From contig DJDY01000226.1 of NCBI GenBank assembly GCA_002435585.1, forward strand, positions 1 to 7,755: a stretch of DNA of 7,755 nt, read 5' to 3'. The notes under the pieces are model-generated. The model was not told the DNA's origin and ran no database searches. It saw nothing but the letters and a program-made list of their open reading frames with translations. This document shows, in pieces, positions 6,827 to 7,755 of this stretch. Position 1 is the stretch's first letter. Each line of letters begins with the position of its first letter. Source of the DNA: Lachnospira sp. UBA5912 (GTDB lineage: Bacteria > Bacillota > Clostridia > Lachnospirales > Lachnospiraceae). The translations under genes were made by a program, and so were the position numbers.

Positions 6827-7558
6827 ATGCCAAGTACAATATTTAAAAGAAATCTTGACAGTATAGGAGTGAGTCTTAATGATAAGCAGCTTGAACAGCT
6901 TGATAAGTATTATGAATTGCTCGTAGAATGGAATAGTTTTATGAATCTTACAGGGATAACCGAGTACGAGGAAGTTATGAAGAAGCATTATCTTGACAGC
7001 CTTGTGCTTAAGTTACCCATAAATGGGGATAACTCACATATAAAACTGATAGATGTGGGGACAGGTGCCGGATTCCCGGGACTTCCATTAAAGATAGCGT
7101 ATCCTGACACAGAGGTTGTATTGTTTGATTCATTAAACAAAAGAATTAAATTCCTTGATGAGGTTATAAGCCAGTTATCGCTTAAGGGAATATCTACAAT
7201 ACATGGAAGAGCAGAGGATGGTGGAAGAAACCTTAAGTTACGTGAAATGTTTGATGTGAGTGTATCAAGGGCTGTAGCTAACCTTGCAGTTTTATCGGAG
7301 TATAATCTGCCGTTTGTAAAGGTTGGTGGATATTTTGTTGCATATAAGTCAGGAGATGTTGATGCAGAGGTTGAAAGTGCTAAGAAGGCAGTAAGTATAC
7401 TTGGTGGTGTTATAGAAAAGGTTGATAAGTTTACGTTGCCGGAAACTGATATTGAAAGATCGCTTGTGTATATTAAGAAGGTTAAGAATACTGGTAAGAA
7501 ATATCCAAGGAAAGCAGGGATTCCGGTAAGGGAGCCATTGGGGAATATTACTGTTTAG
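6827..7558 (+). CDS. rsmG: 16S rRNA (guanine-527-N7)-methyltransferase RsmG
   Basis: RsmG (GidB) uses S-adenosylmethionine to methylate N7 of G527 (E. coli numbering) in 16S rRNA; loss of this mark gives low-level streptomycin resistance in several bacteria. The product is 243 residues, typical for Firmicutes. Evidence includes LLVEWNSFMNLTGIT (31-45), HYLDSL (54-59), the SAM-binding loop DVGTGAGFPGLPL (76-88), acidic strand end FDSLNKR (100-106), HGRAED (126-131), SRAVANL (147-153) and the C-terminal YPRKAGIP (226-233). AGGAG (6817-6821) lies 5 nt before ATG and overlaps the mnmG TAG stop (6816-6818), so the genes are almost certainly co-transcribed and probably translationally coupled. No canonical terminator with a T run follows. 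Identity is secure. Confidence 0.97.
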   Translation: MPSTIFKRNLDSIGVSLNDKQLEQLDKYYELLVEWNSFMNLTGITEYEEVMKKHYLDSLVLKLPINGDNSHIKLIDVGTGAGFPGLPLKIAYPDTEVVLFDSLNKRIKFLDEVISQLSLKGISTIHGRAEDGGRNLKLREMFDVSVSRAVANLAVLSEYNLPFVKVGGYFVAYKSGDVDAEVESAKKAVSILGGVIEKVDKFTLPETDIERSLVYIKKVKNTGKKYPRKAGIPVREPLGNITV

Positions 7559-7564
7559 TTAAAT

Positions 7565-7651
7565 TGTTGTTTAACACACATTCTTAACAAACGGACAACA
7601 TCATACATGTGTGAAGCAGATGCGCATGCATAGGCGATGCCAGAAGCTTCA
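7565..7651. other. Overlapping inverted repeats after rsmG
   Basis: Three short inverted pairs occur in a row: TGTTGT/ACAACA (7565-7570 and 7595-7600), CACACAT/ATGTGTG (7575-7581 and 7607-7613) and TGAAGC/GCTTCA (7612-7617 and 7646-7651). The first two interleave and the second and third overlap at 7612-7613, so they would be alternative or pseudoknotted if transcribed. GAAGCTTC (7643-7650) is itself a palindrome. Pairs of 6-7 bp arise easily by chance, so confidence is low. No T run follows any of them. Confidence 0.3.
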
Positions 7652-7679
7652 ATTGGATATTTCTAAGACTTTTCATATA

Positions 7680-7755
7680 GGTAGCTACAATTGCCGCTAC
7701 CGTGCGATACGGGACATCCGTGTCCCATATCGCACTTCCACAGACATCCGTGTCT
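7680..7755. repeat. Hairpin-rich palindromic repeat region, cut by window end
   Basis: Three hairpins follow one another. GGTAGC (7680-7685) pairs with GCTACC (7696-7701). Bases 7702-7716 pair with 7721-7735, 14 of 15 positions, the exception being C7710/A7727, around a TCCG loop (7717-7720). AGACA (7742-7746) pairs with TGTCT (7751-7755) around a second TCCG loop. The core GACATCCGTGTC is present twice, at 7713-7724 and 7743-7754, exactly 30 nt apart. By hand count 7691-7755 is about 57% G+C, well above the surrounding genes. The loops fit the stable UNCG tetraloop type if transcribed. No T run follows, so it is not a standard terminator. It may be an intergenic palindromic repeat family that continues beyond the window. 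Confidence 0.6.

Noticed and set aside
7702..7735. Terminator of rsmG
   Set aside because: The stem is strong but no T run follows on either strand, and it begins about 140 nt after the stop.
7713..7754. CRISPR array
   Set aside because: Only two 12-bp copies are present, each is a hairpin in itself, and the sequence between them is part of the first hairpin and not an unrelated spacer. No cas genes are present.

Overview
The window holds seven plus-strand housekeeping genes in a tightly conserved order: rnpA, yidD, yidC, jag (khpB), mnmE, mnmG and rsmG. This is the block that lies beside rpmH, dnaA and the replication origin in many Firmicutes, and the window opens just after where rpmH would be expected. 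The low G+C, the AGA/AUA/AAG-rich codon use, a Jag protein with a long charged linker and a YidC without a lipoprotein signal suggest a low-GC Clostridia member, probably Lachnospiraceae. That placement is inference from sequence style and was not searched.

Layout. Positions 1-58 are a short leader with a possible promoter. rnpA (59-403) makes the protein part of RNase P. A 140-nt A+T-rich gap follows, starting with a 15-bp direct repeat that copies the rnpA stop region. Then come yidD (544-789), yidC (807-2030, TTG start) and jag (2061-3017), closely spaced and probably one transcription unit. A good intrinsic terminator (3043-3081) closes this first unit. A 299-nt intergenic stretch (3018-3316) with a GTATAT microsatellite leads to mnmE, whose start is best placed at 3317. 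A 241-nt gap between mnmE and mnmG contains a long interrupted hairpin with a possible pseudoknot. mnmG (4932-6818) and rsmG (6827-7558) are coupled: the rsmG ribosome binding site overlaps the mnmG stop codon. The last 197 nt have no gene that I can support. They hold several inverted repeats, including two hairpins that share the 12-bp core GACATCCGTGTC, in DNA visibly richer in G+C than the rest.

How the genes work together. The cluster joins stable-RNA maturation to membrane protein insertion. RnpA is needed for tRNA 5' processing. MnmE and MnmG form the complex that modifies U34 of several tRNAs. RsmG makes m7G527 in 16S rRNA. YidC inserts membrane proteins, YidD helps this, and Jag/KhpB is an RNA-binding protein encoded next to yidC in most Firmicutes.

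All seven proteins look intact, with their key motifs present. I found no mobile element, CRISPR array, tRNA or rRNA. Nothing amounts to a new multi-gene system. The least explained parts are the structured intergenic regions at 4704-4773 and 7565-7755.
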